DNA of 64,000 nt from Leptospira brenneri (GTDB lineage Bacteria > Spirochaetota > Leptospiria > Leptospirales > Leptospiraceae): NCBI RefSeq assembly GCF_002812125.1, contig NZ_NPDQ01000006.1, positions 186,001 to 250,000 of the forward strand, read 5' to 3'. Every line of letters starts with the position of its first letter. Position 1 is the first letter of the stretch. A program made the translations under genes and the position numbers. Shown here piece after piece: positions 44,368 through 54,256 of this stretch. The notes under the pieces are model-generated. The model saw only the letters and a program-made list of their open reading frames with translations, was not told the origin of the DNA and did not search any database.

Positions 44368-45426
44368 TTACCAAAGAGTATTTACATTTTGAATGAGTCT
44401 GATTCTTCGAACCACGTCAAGCGGATCAATGAGTTCCATACAAGCATGGTCCCCTCGCCAACACTTTGTGTTCCCATATATCGAACAGGGACGACAGGGT
44501 AAGTCTACTTGTAATACTCCTGAATCTTCTTGAGCAAAAGGTCCAAATCCAGAAAGCGGATGTGTGGTTCCATAAATTCCGATCACTGGTTTTTTGAGAA
44601 GAGCTGCAATATGAACGTTGGAACTATCCATCCCAATCATTACATCTAACCTGTCCATGATTCCAAGTTCTCCGCGGATTCCAAGGTTTCCCCCTTGAAC
44701 GATATGAGCGCGTGTTTGGTTGTTGCGAAGGATTTCTAATTCTTTGGCTTCATCTTTTCCACCAAATAAAAATACATTACATTCAGGAAATTCATCGAGT
44801 AAAACTTCCACAAGACGTTTGCATTTTTCAAAACTCCATTCTTTCAAAGCATGACCAGCAAAAGGAGCAAACCCAAACCACTGTCCTTCCTTTTTATCGA
44901 TCCCAACTGATTTAAAAAAATCCCTAGCATATATTTTTGATTCCCCATCAACATTCAACCATGGGCCTTTTCTAACTGGGGCATCGTATCCAGCTTTGCG
45001 GAATACATTTAGGTAACGTTCTACCGTATGCGGGAGTTGGTTTAGTTTTTTATGATAACGTCTTGTTTGTTTTTGTTTTTCGCGTCGACCTTTGATGATT
45101 TTGGAATAAGGAACACCTTGGCTACGAAACAAAAAGGCAATGAAGCGAGAACGAACCGATCCATGTAAGTCGATGACATGGCCGAATGGTCCTAGTTTGG
45201 CGATGTCGCGATACATCCTAAAAAGACCTAAAATTCCTTTATACTTTTTAAGATTGATTCCTAATACATTGAGATTGGGGATATTGTAGAAAAACGGGGC
45301 AAAGTTTCCTCTTGTAACGACTGTCAGCTGAATGTTTGAATATTTAGCTGCAATGGCAATGAGGGCAGGTGTCATAAGAGCCACATCCCCCATCGCTGAA
45401 AATCGAAGTACTAAAAGGTTTGTCAT
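44368..45426 (-). CDS. heptosyltransferase-like (GT9) glycosyltransferase
   Basis: A 352-residue ADP-heptose:LPS heptosyltransferase family protein. The N terminus LLVLRFSAMGDVALMTPALI and the donor-binding motifs GFAPFAGHALKEWSFEKC, GIRGELGIMDRLDVMIGMDS, HIAALLKKPVIGIYGTTHP and DLPCRPCSIYGNTKCWRGDH are characteristic of GT9. It likely adds a heptose or similar sugar to the lipid A core in the cytoplasm. It overlaps the DUF4254 gene by four bases (ATGA). Confidence 0.93.
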   Translation of the reverse strand: MTNLLVLRFSAMGDVALMTPALIAIAAKYSNIQLTVVTRGNFAPFFYNIPNLNVLGINLKKYKGILGLFRMYRDIAKLGPFGHVIDLHGSVRSRFIAFLFRSQGVPYSKIIKGRREKQKQTRRYHKKLNQLPHTVERYLNVFRKAGYDAPVRKGPWLNVDGESKIYARDFFKSVGIDKKEGQWFGFAPFAGHALKEWSFEKCKRLVEVLLDEFPECNVFLFGGKDEAKELEILRNNQTRAHIVQGGNLGIRGELGIMDRLDVMIGMDSSNVHIAALLKKPVIGIYGTTHPLSGFGPFAQEDSGVLQVDLPCRPCSIYGNTKCWRGDHACMELIDPLDVVRRIRLIQNVNTLW

Positions 45427-46034
45427 TTTTGATTCTTATACAAAGACGGATTTAAATTTTGGTCATTGTACATCTTCATTTGACGATAAACTTTCACTCG
45501 TTTGATCCCTTGAGAATAATCGGAAAAAAGTTCGTCTAAACATTTTTTGAGATCTTCTCTTTGGTCGAGGAGGATATCTAACTTAGCTTGGCATTTTGCG
45601 ATATGTTCTTTTGTGGCCGATGAATCTTTTCTGGAAACTTGTTCTTCCATGTGATAGATTTTGAGTTCTAAGATACTCATTCGATCCAGAAGCCAAGCAG
45701 GAGATTCTGAGTTTAGTTTTGCATCGGGTTTAGGAGTGATTTCGCGAAACATTTCGATGGCAAAGTCATCGAGTTTTTCCACCATATCTGTTCTATCTTG
45801 GTTGAGTTTATCGATTTTTCGTTTGAGAGCGACAACATCTTCCAAAGCAATGTCTGGTCTACGAATTTCATCTTCAATATGCCATTGGATGGTATCGATG
45901 TGATTTTTTTGGTAGAGAGTGGATTCAAGGCTCCCTTCCGGGTAAGGGTTGGGATGCGGGGCTTCTTTTTTATGCCAATCCAGAACGGATTCCTGGAAAA
46001 TAGAGACGGCTTTTATGGCTTCCAATGCTTTCAT
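45423..46034 (-). CDS. DUF4254 domain protein
   Basis: A 203-residue all-helical cytoplasmic protein. The pattern SLESTLYQKNHIDTIQWHIE with DEIRRPD and KRKIDKLNQDRTDMVEKLDD matches DUF4254, which commonly lies next to LPS glycosyltransferase genes, as here. No catalytic residues are known; a regulatory or scaffolding role in LPS assembly is plausible. I chose the ATG at 46034; a TTG at 46046 is the alternative, and neither has a good ribosome-binding site. Confidence 0.85.
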   Translation of the reverse strand: MKALEAIKAVSIFQESVLDWHKKEAPHPNPYPEGSLESTLYQKNHIDTIQWHIEDEIRRPDIALEDVVALKRKIDKLNQDRTDMVEKLDDFAIEMFREITPKPDAKLNSESPAWLLDRMSILELKIYHMEEQVSRKDSSATKEHIAKCQAKLDILLDQREDLKKCLDELFSDYSQGIKRVKVYRQMKMYNDQNLNPSLYKNQK

Positions 46035-46138
46035 ATCGTAATGCAATTCATGATTTAATATGGTTTTTGGGGTTCAATCCAAATATTTCCCAGGTTTTTC
46101 GCTTTCTTTTGCCATCCATTACCGGCATTTGAACTGAC

Positions 46139-46942
46139 ATGTGCTTAGTTGTAATCGCTTACAGGGTTCATCCTGAATACCCACTAATCATTGTATCCAA
46201 TCGAGATGAATTCTTTGAAAGACCAACAGAGTCCTTACATCTATGGAACTCAAGACCCGAAATTCTGGCGGGAAAGGATTTAAAAGCGGGTGGGACTTGG
46301 CTCGGAGTGAGTTCCTTAGGAAAGGTTGCCTTTCTCACCAACGTACGAAACCTACGGAAACCACCTCACCCCCATCCTAAATCACGGGGAAATCTCGTAT
46401 TAGATTTTTTAAAATCATCAAAAGAAATGAGTTCAGACTTGTATCGGGAAGAAGTTTTAAAAACAGCTCACGAATTCGATGGATTCAATTTATTTGTTTT
46501 TGATGGCAGGGAAGCAAACTATGTAGGAGGGGATCCTCTGCAAGTTTTGAGACTGGAGCCAGGTTTTCATTCTGTGAGTAATGCCAGTTGGAATACCGTC
46601 TGGCCCAAAACAGCTAAGTTAAAATCTGGCGTTGAACAGGTGTTTGGCTCTTTTCCTGGAGACAAAAATTGGCAAAAGGAAGCGACCACTGAATTTTTTC
46701 GTTTATTATCAGATTCTGAACTAGTAAAAGAAGATTCACTCCTTCCCGATACAGGGATTGGCCTGGAACGAGAGAAGTATTTATCTTCTGTTCGGATTCG
46801 TGTTCCTGGGTATGGAACTCGGGCCTCTACAGTTTTATTTTATGGAAGGGAAGAAGTGGAAGTGATTGAACGTACCTTCTCCGATCCGCTTTCTAATGAA
46901 TATTCGGAACGGAGAGAGGTTTTAAAGTTTAACGAATCTTAG
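46139..46942 (+). CDS. NRDE (TANGO2-type) family protein
   Basis: A 267-residue protein starting with Cys2 ([20 protein letters not shown]), followed by the family [11 protein letters not shown] motif. Cys2 followed by the NRDE motif is consistent with an N-terminal-nucleophile hydrolase-like fold, although the enzymatic activity of TANGO2 proteins is unsettled and haem handling has been proposed. Other family blocks are [24 protein letters not shown] and [20 protein letters not shown]. It overlaps glyA by four bases at the 3' end. Confidence 0.9.
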   Translation: MCLVVIAYRVHPEYPLIIVSNRDEFFERPTESLHLWNSRPEILAGKDLKAGGTWLGVSSLGKVAFLTNVRNLRKPPHPHPKSRGNLVLDFLKSSKEMSSDLYREEVLKTAHEFDGFNLFVFDGREANYVGGDPLQVLRLEPGFHSVSNASWNTVWPKTAKLKSGVEQVFGSFPGDKNWQKEATTEFFRLLSDSELVKEDSLLPDTGIGLEREKYLSSVRIRVPGYGTRASTVLFYGREEVEVIERTFSDPLSNEYSERREVLKFNES

Positions 46943-48189
46943 TCTTCTAATCGAAAATTTGTCATTGGGAAAGCTGAGGTGATTTCTTTCACTCCTGCTT
47001 TCACTTTGGATTCCCAACTAACATCACCAAAGTGTTCTAAATAATCACAGATTAGATTTCCCACTGCTTCGATTTCTTTTTCTTTGAGTCCTCTTGTTGT
47101 AAGAGCCGGTGTTCCGAGTCGAATCCCAGAAGCCACTGCAGGTGGATTTTTATCAAATGGGATGGCATTTTTGTTTACTGTCACACCGATATGATCCAGT
47201 CCATTTGCAGCATCATTCCCAGTGAGTCCTTTCACGGAAACATCCAATAGAACTATATGATTGTCTGTTCCACCAGAGATCACACGGAAACCACGTTTTT
47301 GGAAAGTTTCCGAAAGGACTTTCGCATTTTTTACAACTTGTTTGATATACGTTTTGAAATCTGGTTGAAGTGCTTCACCAAAGGCCACAGCTTTTGCTGC
47401 GATCACATGCATGAGTGGACCACCTTGGATTCCTGGAAACACTCTTGAGTTTAAAATCTTTTCGTTTTCTGCAGAGGAAAGAATCAGTCCCCCTCTTGGT
47501 CCACGTAAAGTTTTATGAGTGGTGGTTGTGACAAAATCACATACTCCGATAGGACTTGGATGTTCACCAGCAACCACAAGACCAGAGATATGTGCAATAT
47601 CGGCCATAATTTTTGCGCCAATTCCATCGGCAATTTCTCGGAACTTATTAAAATCAATGGTTCTTGGGTAAGCAGAAGCACCCACAACAATTAGTTTTGG
47701 TTTGTGTTCTTTGGCAAGTTTTGCTACTTCATCGTAATTAATAGTTTCTGTTTTTTCATCCACACCATAAGGAATTGGTTTGAAATACTTCCCGCTGATA
47801 TTGACCGCACTACCATGTGTTAGGTGTCCACCATGTGCTAAATTCATCCCAAGAAAACTATCTCCTGGCTCAAGAGTTGCCAGAAATACTGCCATATTCG
47901 CCTGCGCACCGCTATGTGGTTGAACGTTTGCGTATTCGGCTCCAAACAATTTTTTTGCTCGGTCAATCGCAAGTTGTTCTACCTTGTCTGCATTTTCGCA
48001 ACCGTTGTAATAACGTTTCCCAGGGTATCCTTCTGCATATTTATTAGTGAGAGTGGAGTGATAAGCTTCCAATACCGGGCGCGAAACAAAGTTTTCGCTA
48101 GCAATCATCTCTAGGGAATGTTCTTGGCGTTCGTCTTCTTTTTTTAATGCGGCGTATACTTCTGGATCTTGTTTTTCTAAATGACTCAT
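46939..48189 (-). CDS. glyA: serine hydroxymethyltransferase
   Basis: PLP enzyme converting serine and tetrahydrofolate to glycine and 5,10-methylene-THF. At 416 residues it has the usual length. Signatures are [33 protein letters not shown], the [13 protein letters not shown] block, and the PLP-Lys motif [15 protein letters not shown]. The [10 protein letters not shown] stretch of the C-terminal domain is present. It is third in the operon rhomboid-lipoate ligase-glyA with ATGA overlaps. Glycine/one-carbon supply next to a lipoate enzyme may hint at a glycine cleavage link. Confidence 0.98.
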   Translation of the reverse strand: MSHLEKQDPEVYAALKKEDERQEHSLEMIASENFVSRPVLEAYHSTLTNKYAEGYPGKRYYNGCENADKVEQLAIDRAKKLFGAEYANVQPHSGAQANMAVFLATLEPGDSFLGMNLAHGGHLTHGSAVNISGKYFKPIPYGVDEKTETINYDEVAKLAKEHKPKLIVVGASAYPRTIDFNKFREIADGIGAKIMADIAHISGLVVAGEHPSPIGVCDFVTTTTHKTLRGPRGGLILSSAENEKILNSRVFPGIQGGPLMHVIAAKAVAFGEALQPDFKTYIKQVVKNAKVLSETFQKRGFRVISGGTDNHIVLLDVSVKGLTGNDAANGLDHIGVTVNKNAIPFDKNPPAVASGIRLGTPALTTRGLKEKEIEAVGNLICDYLEHFGDVSWESKVKAGVKEITSAFPMTNFRLED

Positions 48190-49055
48190 GTGGGAATTTC
48201 TCTATGAAGTGTGTATTCTGGATTTTGGTATTTCTTCTTGCGAATAGATTCAGATTCTTGGAGCACGTGTTTCCGAAAAGTAGAAAAGTCGGGGCCAAAG
48301 AAGGAAATTTTTGAAAAATCATCAGGGCTTTCCTCACCCAAATAGGAAAAAACTTCCCGCAGAAGATCCTCCGCCCAAATACTTTCAGAGAAAAAATTAG
48401 GTAAGGATGTGAGGAAGTCCTTATGGGTTCTTTCTTTGCGATAATCCGGTTCTTCCGGTGGGTGGTGAAGGACCTCTGCCACTCTTTCGATTAAGGTTTC
48501 TTCTAAAATCAAAGTCCCATGTTGGACAATGCAGCCTCGTTTTCTAAATTGAGCATTCCCTGAAATTTTTTTAAAAATCCCATCTTTCTCTAAAACCAAA
48601 TCGGATTTTCCTTTGGGAGTAGAGCGGATGTTTTGTTTTTCTAAGGATTTAGCAACAATGCCGAGGAGAATCTCGTAAGAGTCTTTGACAGGAAAAAGTT
48701 CCTTTCTTTCTTCCAAATTGAAATAGAGGGAATAATTAATATTTCCTGTTAGGGAGTGGAAAACGGTTCCTCCACCAGAGGCTCGTCTTGCAATATAACA
48801 AAAATTAGGTTTTGGTTTTTTCTGAAAACCTTCGTTGCGAGCTACGGTTTCGTATCTTGTCACCACTTCTTCTTTGATGTTTCGAAATGGGTTTTCTGAA
48901 AGTCCAAGGATGATCGAATCAGGATTTTTCCAAAGACGAACCCCTGCAGTTATCCCTTCGGAGACAAGTTTTACGGCGATTGCCTCTTCGGTCGCCAAAT
49001 TATAGTAAGGTGACCTTGGAGGGATTTGTGGGAAATAAAATACTTTGGGACTCAC
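48186..49055 (-). CDS. lplA: lipoate-protein ligase A family protein
   Basis: A 289-residue BPL_LplA_LipB-domain protein that should attach lipoate to E2 or GcvH proteins through lipoyl-AMP. Family features are [26 protein letters not shown], the binding motif [20 protein letters not shown], and [20 protein letters not shown] with the probable catalytic Lys. The start is GTG, overlapping the rhomboid stop. A lipoyl/octanoyl-transferase of the LipM type cannot be excluded from sequence alone. Confidence 0.85.
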   Translation of the reverse strand: MSPKVFYFPQIPPRSPYYNLATEEAIAVKLVSEGITAGVRLWKNPDSIILGLSENPFRNIKEEVVTRYETVARNEGFQKKPKPNFCYIARRASGGGTVFHSLTGNINYSLYFNLEERKELFPVKDSYEILLGIVAKSLEKQNIRSTPKGKSDLVLEKDGIFKKISGNAQFRKRGCIVQHGTLILEETLIERVAEVLHHPPEEPDYRKERTHKDFLTSLPNFFSESIWAEDLLREVFSYLGEESPDDFSKISFFGPDFSTFRKHVLQESESIRKKKYQNPEYTLHREIPT

Positions 49056-49876
49056 TCGTTAAAGTATTTTTGAGAGGCTTCGTTCAAAAATTTTTTTTCG
49101 CTGCGAGAGAGTGAATCCATTCCATTTTTGGAGATCTTTTCCAAAAGTTCGTCCACTTTGGTTTTTGCATTTTCTCTTTTTGCCATTTCTTCTTGGTACC
49201 GCATGAATCTACGTTTTTGAAGGTATCGCGACAACGACCAAGTGGGAAGGGAACCCACTTTCTTTTTCCAGCCAGTGTAAACTTTCATTAAGAATAAACC
49301 GCCGATGGCTCCTCCTAAATGAGCAAAATGTGCCACTCGTTCTCCTTGGGCAAAAAGAACCATGAGCATTACAATCATCACAAAATATTTGGCACGCATC
49401 GGAAAGATCAGAAAAACTAAAAGTTCACGGTTGGGCCAGGTCATCGCGTAGGCGACGAGTAATCCGTAGATACTGGCACTGGCTCCTACCACGAGTCCCT
49501 GAGGAATGCCAGAAAAATGAGCAATTACCGTCCCTACCCCACCTAGAAAGGTAGTGAATAAATAGAATTTTAAAAAAGCACGTTCGCCCCAAATTTCAGC
49601 AAGTTCTGAACCAAACATCCAAAGGCTCAGCATATTGAATAGGATGTGGAGAAAACTTCCGTGAAGGAAGGCGTAACTGAGTAGTTGCCATACCCAACCA
49701 TTCCAAACCAGGCCTGGAGTAAGGCCGAAATAAAGTTCCAGAATGGGAGAATGGAAAGCCAGTTTCGTTGCCATCTGCAGGAGGAACAAAATTCCATTGA
49801 GTATGATGAGAGTGCGTACAACGGGAACCATGGGGGGTCCAAATCGGAGTTCATATCCTGGGTAACGAGAGGCCAT
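49052..49876 (-). CDS. rhomboid family intramembrane serine protease
   Basis: From the ATG at 49876 (MASRYPGYELRFGPPMVPVV) it has 274 residues. Six TMs are predicted. The active-site Ser is in VVGASASIYGLLVAY and the catalytic His in VAHFAHLGGAIGG. TM2 has the conserved HGSFLHILFNMLSLWMFG stretch. It would cleave transmembrane substrates. A C-terminal cytoplasmic tail (about 200-274) is Lys-rich. Upstream in-frame codons to 49927 overlap the divergent gene and are rejected. It heads a three-gene operon with lplA and glyA. Confidence 0.92.
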   Translation of the reverse strand: MASRYPGYELRFGPPMVPVVRTLIILNGILFLLQMATKLAFHSPILELYFGLTPGLVWNGWVWQLLSYAFLHGSFLHILFNMLSLWMFGSELAEIWGERAFLKFYLFTTFLGGVGTVIAHFSGIPQGLVVGASASIYGLLVAYAMTWPNRELLVFLIFPMRAKYFVMIVMLMVLFAQGERVAHFAHLGGAIGGLFLMKVYTGWKKKVGSLPTWSLSRYLQKRRFMRYQEEMAKRENAKTKVDELLEKISKNGMDSLSRSEKKFLNEASQKYFNE

Positions 49877-49895
49877 AAATTCAAGGTCGCAAATC

Positions 49896-50888
49896 TTGAG
49901 TGACAAGGAAAGTCGATTTCCTAGCATCGAGGAAGTGATTGTGCAACTCTACGGAGTCCGCGGCTCCATAGCGAGCCCCCTCCGCAACCAAGACTACCGC
50001 AAAAAAATTATCGATATTCTGGACCTCTATAGGCAAACGGGGGCTGGTGTATCGGCGGATGAATTTTGGCAAGACCTTCCTTATCATTTGAAATTTGTCA
50101 CAGGATCAGACACAACTTGCGTTTCTGTCACCGATGATGAGGGTGAAGTTTACGTTTTGGACATGGGAACAGGCCTTCGGAATTTGGGGGATGAACTTGT
50201 TTCGGAATATCTGTCCGCTAAGCTAAAAAAGACAGTCTCTTTCTTTATCACTCATACCCACTGGGATCATATCCAGGGACTACCTTTTTTTAAACCGATT
50301 TATTTTCCCGACTTCCTTCTTAATTTTTATTCTCCGTATTCGGATCTGGAATCACGTCTTGAAAGACAACAAGAACCAGAATACTTTCCAGTCCCTTTGA
50401 GCGGGACCGGTTCTGCCAAAGAATTCAAACTTTTTTTTCCAGGGGATGTTCTTGAATTTCCTTCTGGAATGAAGGTAGAGTGTTACCCTTTGAAACACCC
50501 TGGTGGGTCTTTCGCGTATAAATTCACAAATCGTGCAGGTAAAATTTTTATTTTTGCAACGGACGCTGAATTTACGGGGGCCGATATGGACCTCATCCAA
50601 GAGAGCCATCCTTTTTTTGCCGATGCCGATTTGCTGATCCTAGACACCCAATATACGTTAGACGAATCATTTTCAAAGTTTGATTGGGGGCATACTGCTT
50701 ACACTATGTCAGTGAACTGTGCTTCCTCTTGGAGAGTCAAAAATTTGGTTCTCACCCATCATGAGCCAAGTTACTCGGATGAAAAAATTTATGAAATTTA
50801 TAACGATGCCAAACTCCACAAAGAACAGTTAGGCGAAAAAAAATTAAAAATTCATTTAGCAAGGGAAGGATTACGCTTCCATTTATAA
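49896..50888 (+). CDS. MBL-fold hydrolase of the PDE/cyclic-nucleotide-phosphodiesterase type
   Basis: Up to 330 residues. It has the core [13 protein letters not shown], the [20 protein letters not shown] strand, the metal motif [35 protein letters not shown] and a late [12 protein letters not shown]. This set is typical of the GSDTTC-type metallo-hydrolases often labelled cyclic phosphodiesterase or RNase Z-like; substrate not determined. The start is uncertain: TTG at 49896, or GTG at 49941 (after GAGG, 8-base spacing), which would give VQLYGVRGS as N terminus. It is followed 4 bases later by the PBP1A gene. Confidence 0.85.
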   Translation: MSDKESRFPSIEEVIVQLYGVRGSIASPLRNQDYRKKIIDILDLYRQTGAGVSADEFWQDLPYHLKFVTGSDTTCVSVTDDEGEVYVLDMGTGLRNLGDELVSEYLSAKLKKTVSFFITHTHWDHIQGLPFFKPIYFPDFLLNFYSPYSDLESRLERQQEPEYFPVPLSGTGSAKEFKLFFPGDVLEFPSGMKVECYPLKHPGGSFAYKFTNRAGKIFIFATDAEFTGADMDLIQESHPFFADADLLILDTQYTLDESFSKFDWGHTAYTMSVNCASSWRVKNLVLTHHEPSYSDEKIYEIYNDAKLHKEQLGEKKLKIHLAREGLRFHL

Positions 50889-50892
50889 TTGT

Positions 50893-53310
50893 ATGAACAA
50901 AGAAAAAACACTTCGAATCACTATTACTACTTTCTTTAGCATTGCACTCCTTGGGGGTTTCTTTTTTGGTTACATCCTTTCAGAGGTAAATAAAGGAAAG
51001 GAATTACAAAAGTTAGCATCTTACCAGCCGACAACTCCTACTAAACTATATGATTCGAATGGAGTTTTGTTTGCAGAACTTTACAGACACAAACAAGAAT
51101 TACTAAAATACAGTGACATTCCTCCTCATGTGATCCATGCTTTTCTTTCCGTTGAGGATGATAACTTTTTCAATCACTTCGGGATTGATTTTTTAGCGAT
51201 TGTTCGAGCGGCGATTAAAAACGTTTTTGCCGGACGGATTGTCCAAGGTGGATCTACGCTCACCCAGCAGTTGGCAAAAACGATTTTACAACAAAGGAAA
51301 AAAACCTTTGGTCGTAAATTCTTAGAAGCGTTATTAACCTTACAAATTGAACAAGAATACACCAAAGAAGAAATTTTAGAAATCTACTTTAATTTAATTT
51401 ATTTGGGTCATGGAACTACAGGACTTTCTTCTGCGGCCAATGTTTACTTTCAAAAAGATGTAAGAGATTTAAGCATCGCAGAAGCGGCAATGCTTGCAAG
51501 ACTTCCCAAAGCCCCCGTTACGTATTCACCATTCAAAAACCCGAAAGAAGCAAAACAGGCCCATATGGTGGTTCTAGGCCTTATGGCAAAAAATGGATTT
51601 ATCCCTAAAGACCAAGTCCAAAAAATCCATGACGATTTTTGGGAAAGGTATTGGCCAGTTGTCATCACCCAATCCCCATCTCGTTCCACTTGGGGTGCCA
51701 AACTCAATCGAGCTCCGTATTTTACGGAGTGGGTTCGCCAAATCTTAGAAAAAGAACTTGGCGAAGAATCCTTGTATACTGGCGGGTTAAGAGTTTATAC
51801 AACGATTGATGTAAGAAAACAAGAAATTGCTGAAGAAGAACTTAGAAAAGGACTGATTGAACAAGACAAATACGCTTTTGGAGCGAACTTTCGTTATGTG
51901 GGAAGGGCTGACCGTGGTCTAGTTTCTTTATACAATCTACTTGGTTCGATTTTTCCAGTAGGAGTTCCTTACGTAACTAGTTTGGATGACAGACAAGTAT
52001 TTCGTCTTCATTTAGAAAAGGAAATGGCACCAGCTTTGGAGTTGTTAACTGATTTTACTCCTTCCGAAAATGAAAGTTCGGCAGTGAAAGAGTTCCAAAG
52101 ATCCTCTCTTGTGTTTTCTTCCAACTTACACGTGGAAGGTGCCATTGTCACCATCGACCACCAAACAGGATATATCCAAACAATGGTTGGTGGATCTAGA
52201 TTTTCTCCCAAAAATCAGTTCAATAGAGCTATGCAAGCAAGACGCCAAACTGGTTCTGCTTTCAAACCCTTTGTCTATGCTGCGGCCATCCAAAATAGGG
52301 CGGTTGGTTCCGGAACTGGGATTATGGATGCACCTCTTACAACAATCACCGAAGAAGGGGAAGGGTATTCTCCACAAGATATCTCAGGTGATTTTAGAGG
52401 GATGGTTCCACTTTCTCGTGCACTTTCTTTGTCTTTGAATATCGTATCGGTTCAGGTACTGATGAGAACGGGAACGGACGCTGTGATTGATTTTGCTTCT
52501 AAAGTGACAAAAGCTAATAAAGCTAGGTTCCCAACAGGCCCCGCTCTTGCTCTAGGTGTTGCAGAACTAACTCCTTATGAGATGGCTCTCGGTTACTCGA
52601 TTTTGGCAAATAAGGGGAAAGATGTCATTCCGTTTAGTGTTCGTTATGTGCTAAATCAAAGTGGGACTGTTGTTTATAATAAGGAAAAGGAAGTCCAAGA
52701 AACCCTTGCCGAAGAGGCAAAAAATGGCACAATCCAAATCATTCCTGAAGCTACTGCATATATCATTAAACAAATGTTAATTGGCGTTGCCATGGGTGGA
52801 ACACCAACACAAGCCCTTCGTGCTTCTGATAAAGGAAATTATAAGGGAGAATCTGGCGGAAAAACAGGATCCACTTCTTCTTATACAAATGTTTGGTATG
52901 CCGGATTTGATCCAAAATATACTTCCATTGTTTGGATGGGATTTGATAAATCTTCTTTGTCTTTAGGAAAAGGGGTCACTGCAGCAGGAGTTGCAGCACC
53001 GATTTGGGGAAAAATTTATTCGCGTTGGTACAATGAAGGCCCTTATCCCGTATTTTATCCCAATGGAAAAGCAGAAGAGATTCCTGCCGATGTGGTTAAG
53101 GGTGCCACTTGCGCATTTAACGGACTGAGTCCTGGACCTAATTGTCCTTTGACAGGGAATTTATTTCTAAAGCCGATTACCATCGCCGGTAGAACTCTGG
53201 CAGTTCCGGGAGGAAGGCAGTGTGACGGAGATCGCGATCACTATCGATCCATGGACCTAACGGATTTTCTCCAAAGAGAACTCGAAATCTCTGATGAGGA
53301 ATTGAAGTAA
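50893..53310 (+). CDS. mrcA: penicillin-binding protein 1A (bifunctional transglycosylase/transpeptidase)
   Basis: An 805-residue class A PBP that polymerises and cross-links peptidoglycan. It has an N-terminal TM anchor (about 8-28) and a GT51 domain ([35 protein letters not shown]). The transpeptidase domain carries SxxK at Ser455 (TGSAFKPF), SxN (SLSLNIVS) and KTG ([15 protein letters not shown]). A Pro/Cys-containing tail ([24 protein letters not shown]) ends the protein. A repeat-rich intergenic region follows its stop. Confidence 0.96.
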   Translation: MNKEKTLRITITTFFSIALLGGFFFGYILSEVNKGKELQKLASYQPTTPTKLYDSNGVLFAELYRHKQELLKYSDIPPHVIHAFLSVEDDNFFNHFGIDFLAIVRAAIKNVFAGRIVQGGSTLTQQLAKTILQQRKKTFGRKFLEALLTLQIEQEYTKEEILEIYFNLIYLGHGTTGLSSAANVYFQKDVRDLSIAEAAMLARLPKAPVTYSPFKNPKEAKQAHMVVLGLMAKNGFIPKDQVQKIHDDFWERYWPVVITQSPSRSTWGAKLNRAPYFTEWVRQILEKELGEESLYTGGLRVYTTIDVRKQEIAEEELRKGLIEQDKYAFGANFRYVGRADRGLVSLYNLLGSIFPVGVPYVTSLDDRQVFRLHLEKEMAPALELLTDFTPSENESSAVKEFQRSSLVFSSNLHVEGAIVTIDHQTGYIQTMVGGSRFSPKNQFNRAMQARRQTGSAFKPFVYAAAIQNRAVGSGTGIMDAPLTTITEEGEGYSPQDISGDFRGMVPLSRALSLSLNIVSVQVLMRTGTDAVIDFASKVTKANKARFPTGPALALGVAELTPYEMALGYSILANKGKDVIPFSVRYVLNQSGTVVYNKEKEVQETLAEEAKNGTIQIIPEATAYIIKQMLIGVAMGGTPTQALRASDKGNYKGESGGKTGSTSSYTNVWYAGFDPKYTSIVWMGFDKSSLSLGKGVTAAGVAAPIWGKIYSRWYNEGPYPVFYPNGKAEEIPADVVKGATCAFNGLSPGPNCPLTGNLFLKPITIAGRTLAVPGGRQCDGDRDHYRSMDLTDFLQRELEISDEELK

Positions 53311-53340
53311 GTTTTCTCTCAGTAACTCACCCACTAATGT

Positions 53341-53500
53341 AAGGTGCTCGCCAAAGTAAGTGGGTTATCTTTTTCCTTCGGTTTACTTAAGTAAGTAGCA
53401 CACTAAAGTAAGTGAGAATCCTTTTCCTTTGGCTTACCTAAGTAAGTAGGGCACTAAAGAAAGGGACTCACCAAGGTAAGTTGGTTACCTTTTTCACCCG
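53341..53500 (+). repeat. degenerate tandem repeat array, about 51-52 bp period
   Basis: Two clear units (about 53350-53400 and 53402-53451) and one or two partial ones (to about 53500) share the blocks AAAGTAAGTG, a pyrimidine tract such as TTTTTCCTTCGG, and TTACTTAAGTAAGTAG. The AAAGTAAGTG block recurs at 53353, 53405 and, altered, 53456. GTAAGT occurs at least five times in the array. TTACTTAAGTAA (53383-53394) is a perfect palindrome, matched by TTACCTAAGTAA in unit two. The rest of the non-coding stretch 53311-53755 is pyrimidine-rich with a possible weak terminator near 53557-53592 and no credible gene. Confidence 0.75.
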
Positions 53501-53705
53501 CTTGTAAAAGAAACTCACTCACCCCAATTTCACCATTTCTCCTAAAACCTAGACCCCTGGCCAGACCGGCCCTTCGTTTCTTTTTCTTTTTAGGCAATTT
53601 ATTTCTTCTTCAACATTCTGCGTACTTTTTGGGCAGATTCCGTTTGTGCTTTTGTCCAAAAGGGCTCTCACTTGCCATTTCCCTGCCATTTTGTCTATTT
53701 TCGCT

Positions 53706-53722
53706 CTGGCACGATAGTTGCA
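53706..53722 (+). promoter_or_regulatory. sigma-54 (RpoN) promoter
   Basis: CTGGCACG-ATAG-TTGCA at 53706-53722 matches the -24/-12 consensus YTGGCACG-N4-TTGCW at every position. The GG (-24) and GC (-12) pairs sit on the right spacing. Transcription should start near 53733, and the gene start at 53756 follows a GGAGGG ribosome-binding site at 53747-53752. It implies activation by an RpoN-dependent enhancer-binding protein; no binding site for one is recognised upstream. Confidence 0.8.
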
Positions 53723-53755
53723 TCATTATGAGTGAACCGTTGGTTCGGAGGGAAT

Positions 53756-54196
53756 ATGAAAAAGGCAATTCTAACCATTCTAGTTTTGGCACTCACTGCT
53801 TCCATTTCTGCTGGAGAGTCTTCTTTAATGAATGAAGACCTTGATTCCCTGATCAACCAATACGACAAAGAAACTCTGACTGCTATTTCCAATGAACTTG
53901 TGAAACTCGCGAGTGAAGAGGAAGGAATGGGCGAATTTGATTTAGCTTCTGGACATTATTCCCGAGCGATCAAAATCAGAGAGGCGATTGGGATGAGCGA
54001 ACATAAAAGTTTTGCATCCATTCAGTATCTTGCTAGTCTCGCACATTCAAAAGCTGGTAATTTTTGTGAAGCATCTCTTCACGCTAAAAAGGCGAGTGAA
54101 GGATTCCGCCAACACGGAGTGACTAAGTTCGAACAAAAAGCGACTGTTGAACAAAAAGAATACGCACGTGCTTGTGCGGTTGTCGCTTTTAGATAA
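53756..54196 (+). CDS. small secreted helical protein (TPR-like), sigma-54 controlled
   Basis: A 146-residue protein with a signal peptide (MKKAILTILVLALTASISAG) and a predicted all-helical mature part. It includes TPR-like helices such as EFDLASGHYSRAIKIREAIG and SLAHSKAGNFCEASLHAKKA, plus two Cys (NFCEAS, YARACAVV) that could pair. The ATG at 53756 has a GGAGGG ribosome-binding site; an upstream in-frame codon at 53732 would overlap the expected transcription start. The RpoN promoter suggests induction under a defined stress or nitrogen-type signal. No specific function assigned. Confidence 0.8.
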   Translation: MKKAILTILVLALTASISAGESSLMNEDLDSLINQYDKETLTAISNELVKLASEEEGMGEFDLASGHYSRAIKIREAIGMSEHKSFASIQYLASLAHSKAGNFCEASLHAKKASEGFRQHGVTKFEQKATVEQKEYARACAVVAFR

Positions 54197-54236
54197 ACAA
54201 TATGTAATGATTCTTTCTAGAGATGGTTACCCTTTT

Positions 54237-54256
54237 TTGATTCTTCTTCGAATCAA
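54237..54256. terminator. possible hairpin between convergent genes
   Basis: TTGATTC (54237-54243) and GAATCAA (54250-54256) are perfect 7-bp arms with a 6-base loop. They lie between the stop of the sigma-54 gene and the stop of the opposing lipoprotein gene, which they overlap. The T-run (54233-54238) precedes the stem on the plus strand, so it is not a canonical intrinsic terminator in either direction. Confidence 0.3.

Noticed and set aside
53341..53500. Repeat array as a CRISPR
   Set aside because: The units are tandem and degenerate without unique spacers, and no cas gene is present in the window.
53610..53835. Short open frames on both strands across the sigma-54 promoter region
   Set aside because: They overlap the promoter and each other, start without ribosome-binding sites and have no protein-like composition.
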